From: Sphagnum compactum | Lineage: Eukaryota > Bryophyta > Sphagnopsida > Sphagnales | Length of the DNA: 64,000 nt | Assembly: GCA_965153455.1 (NCBI GenBank) | Contig: OZ234499.1 | Location: 2,963,731-3,027,730, forward strand | Direction of reading: 5' to 3' | Shown: positions 63,973 to 64,000 of the stretch, piece after piece | Layout: each line of letters begins with the position of its first letter | How positions within the stretch are numbered: the first letter of the stretch is position 1 | Program-made: the position numbers and the translations under genes | The notes under the pieces: model-generated | The model's database searches: none | Seen by the model: the letters and a program-made list of their open reading frames with translations, nothing else | What the model was told of the DNA's origin: nothing

Positions 63973-64000
63973 GGTGGTATTCATACTGTTGAACATAGCA

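Noticed and set aside
1-64000. Autonomous retrotransposons or virus-derived copies
   Set aside because: No reverse transcriptase, integrase, gag or coat-like frame and no LTR pair could be recognised. Only short non-autonomous elements are supported.

Overview
The window is nuclear DNA of a land plant. Every confident gene is a plant or eukaryotic housekeeping type, most are split by short GT-AG introns (about 80 to 1,200 bp), and the spaces between them are long, very AT-rich and full of decayed repeats. HOS1, a multi-exon plastid-type arogenate dehydratase, a CYP94-like P450 and a plant-type SF1 (KH, two zinc knuckles, RRM) support this. I cannot fix the species from the sequence. No prokaryotic operons, CRISPR arrays or rRNA genes were seen, and I noticed no tRNA.

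Layout: 1-5.8 kb is AT-rich with no supported gene and one tiny retroposon. 5.9-8.0 kb holds a three-exon GNAT acetyltransferase whose second intron carries a hAT-like MITE. 10.4-12.0 kb (minus) is a broken RRS1 ribosome-biogenesis gene, head to head with an apparently intact nine-exon HOS1 gene (12.9-17.7 kb, plus). 17.8-24.9 kb is a repeat-rich desert with a 206-bp tandem triplication, an array of about 17 palindromes, GAATATTC-type repeats and a 197-bp repeat. 25.7-26.8 kb is a two-exon gene of unknown function with a KEN box. 27.9-31.4 kb (minus) is an 11-exon arogenate dehydratase (453 aa), with a 115-bp repeat array containing CACGTCA upstream of it. 37.7-38.5 kb is a small membrane-anchored TPR gene. 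40.5-42.5 kb (minus) is a multi-exon gene of unknown function. 43-51.4 kb is another desert. 52.0-54.3 kb is a CYP94-like P450 with unusual low-complexity inserts. 54.3-59.6 kb is a desert with a CACTA-type MITE. 60.3-63.9 kb is SF1, cut close to its 3' end by the window edge.

The genes do not form one pathway. Two concern RNA or ribosome biology (SF1 and the RRS1 relic), one is a nuclear regulator (HOS1), one makes phenylalanine (arogenate dehydratase), and one probably oxidises fatty-acid or oxylipin substrates (P450).

Exon joins were read by eye. For HOS1, arogenate dehydratase, P450, GNAT, TPR and the first four exons of the unknown minus-strand gene, all splice phases add up. No clearly new multi-gene system was found. 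The most unusual unexplained structure is the palindrome array at 20.4-21.3 kb.
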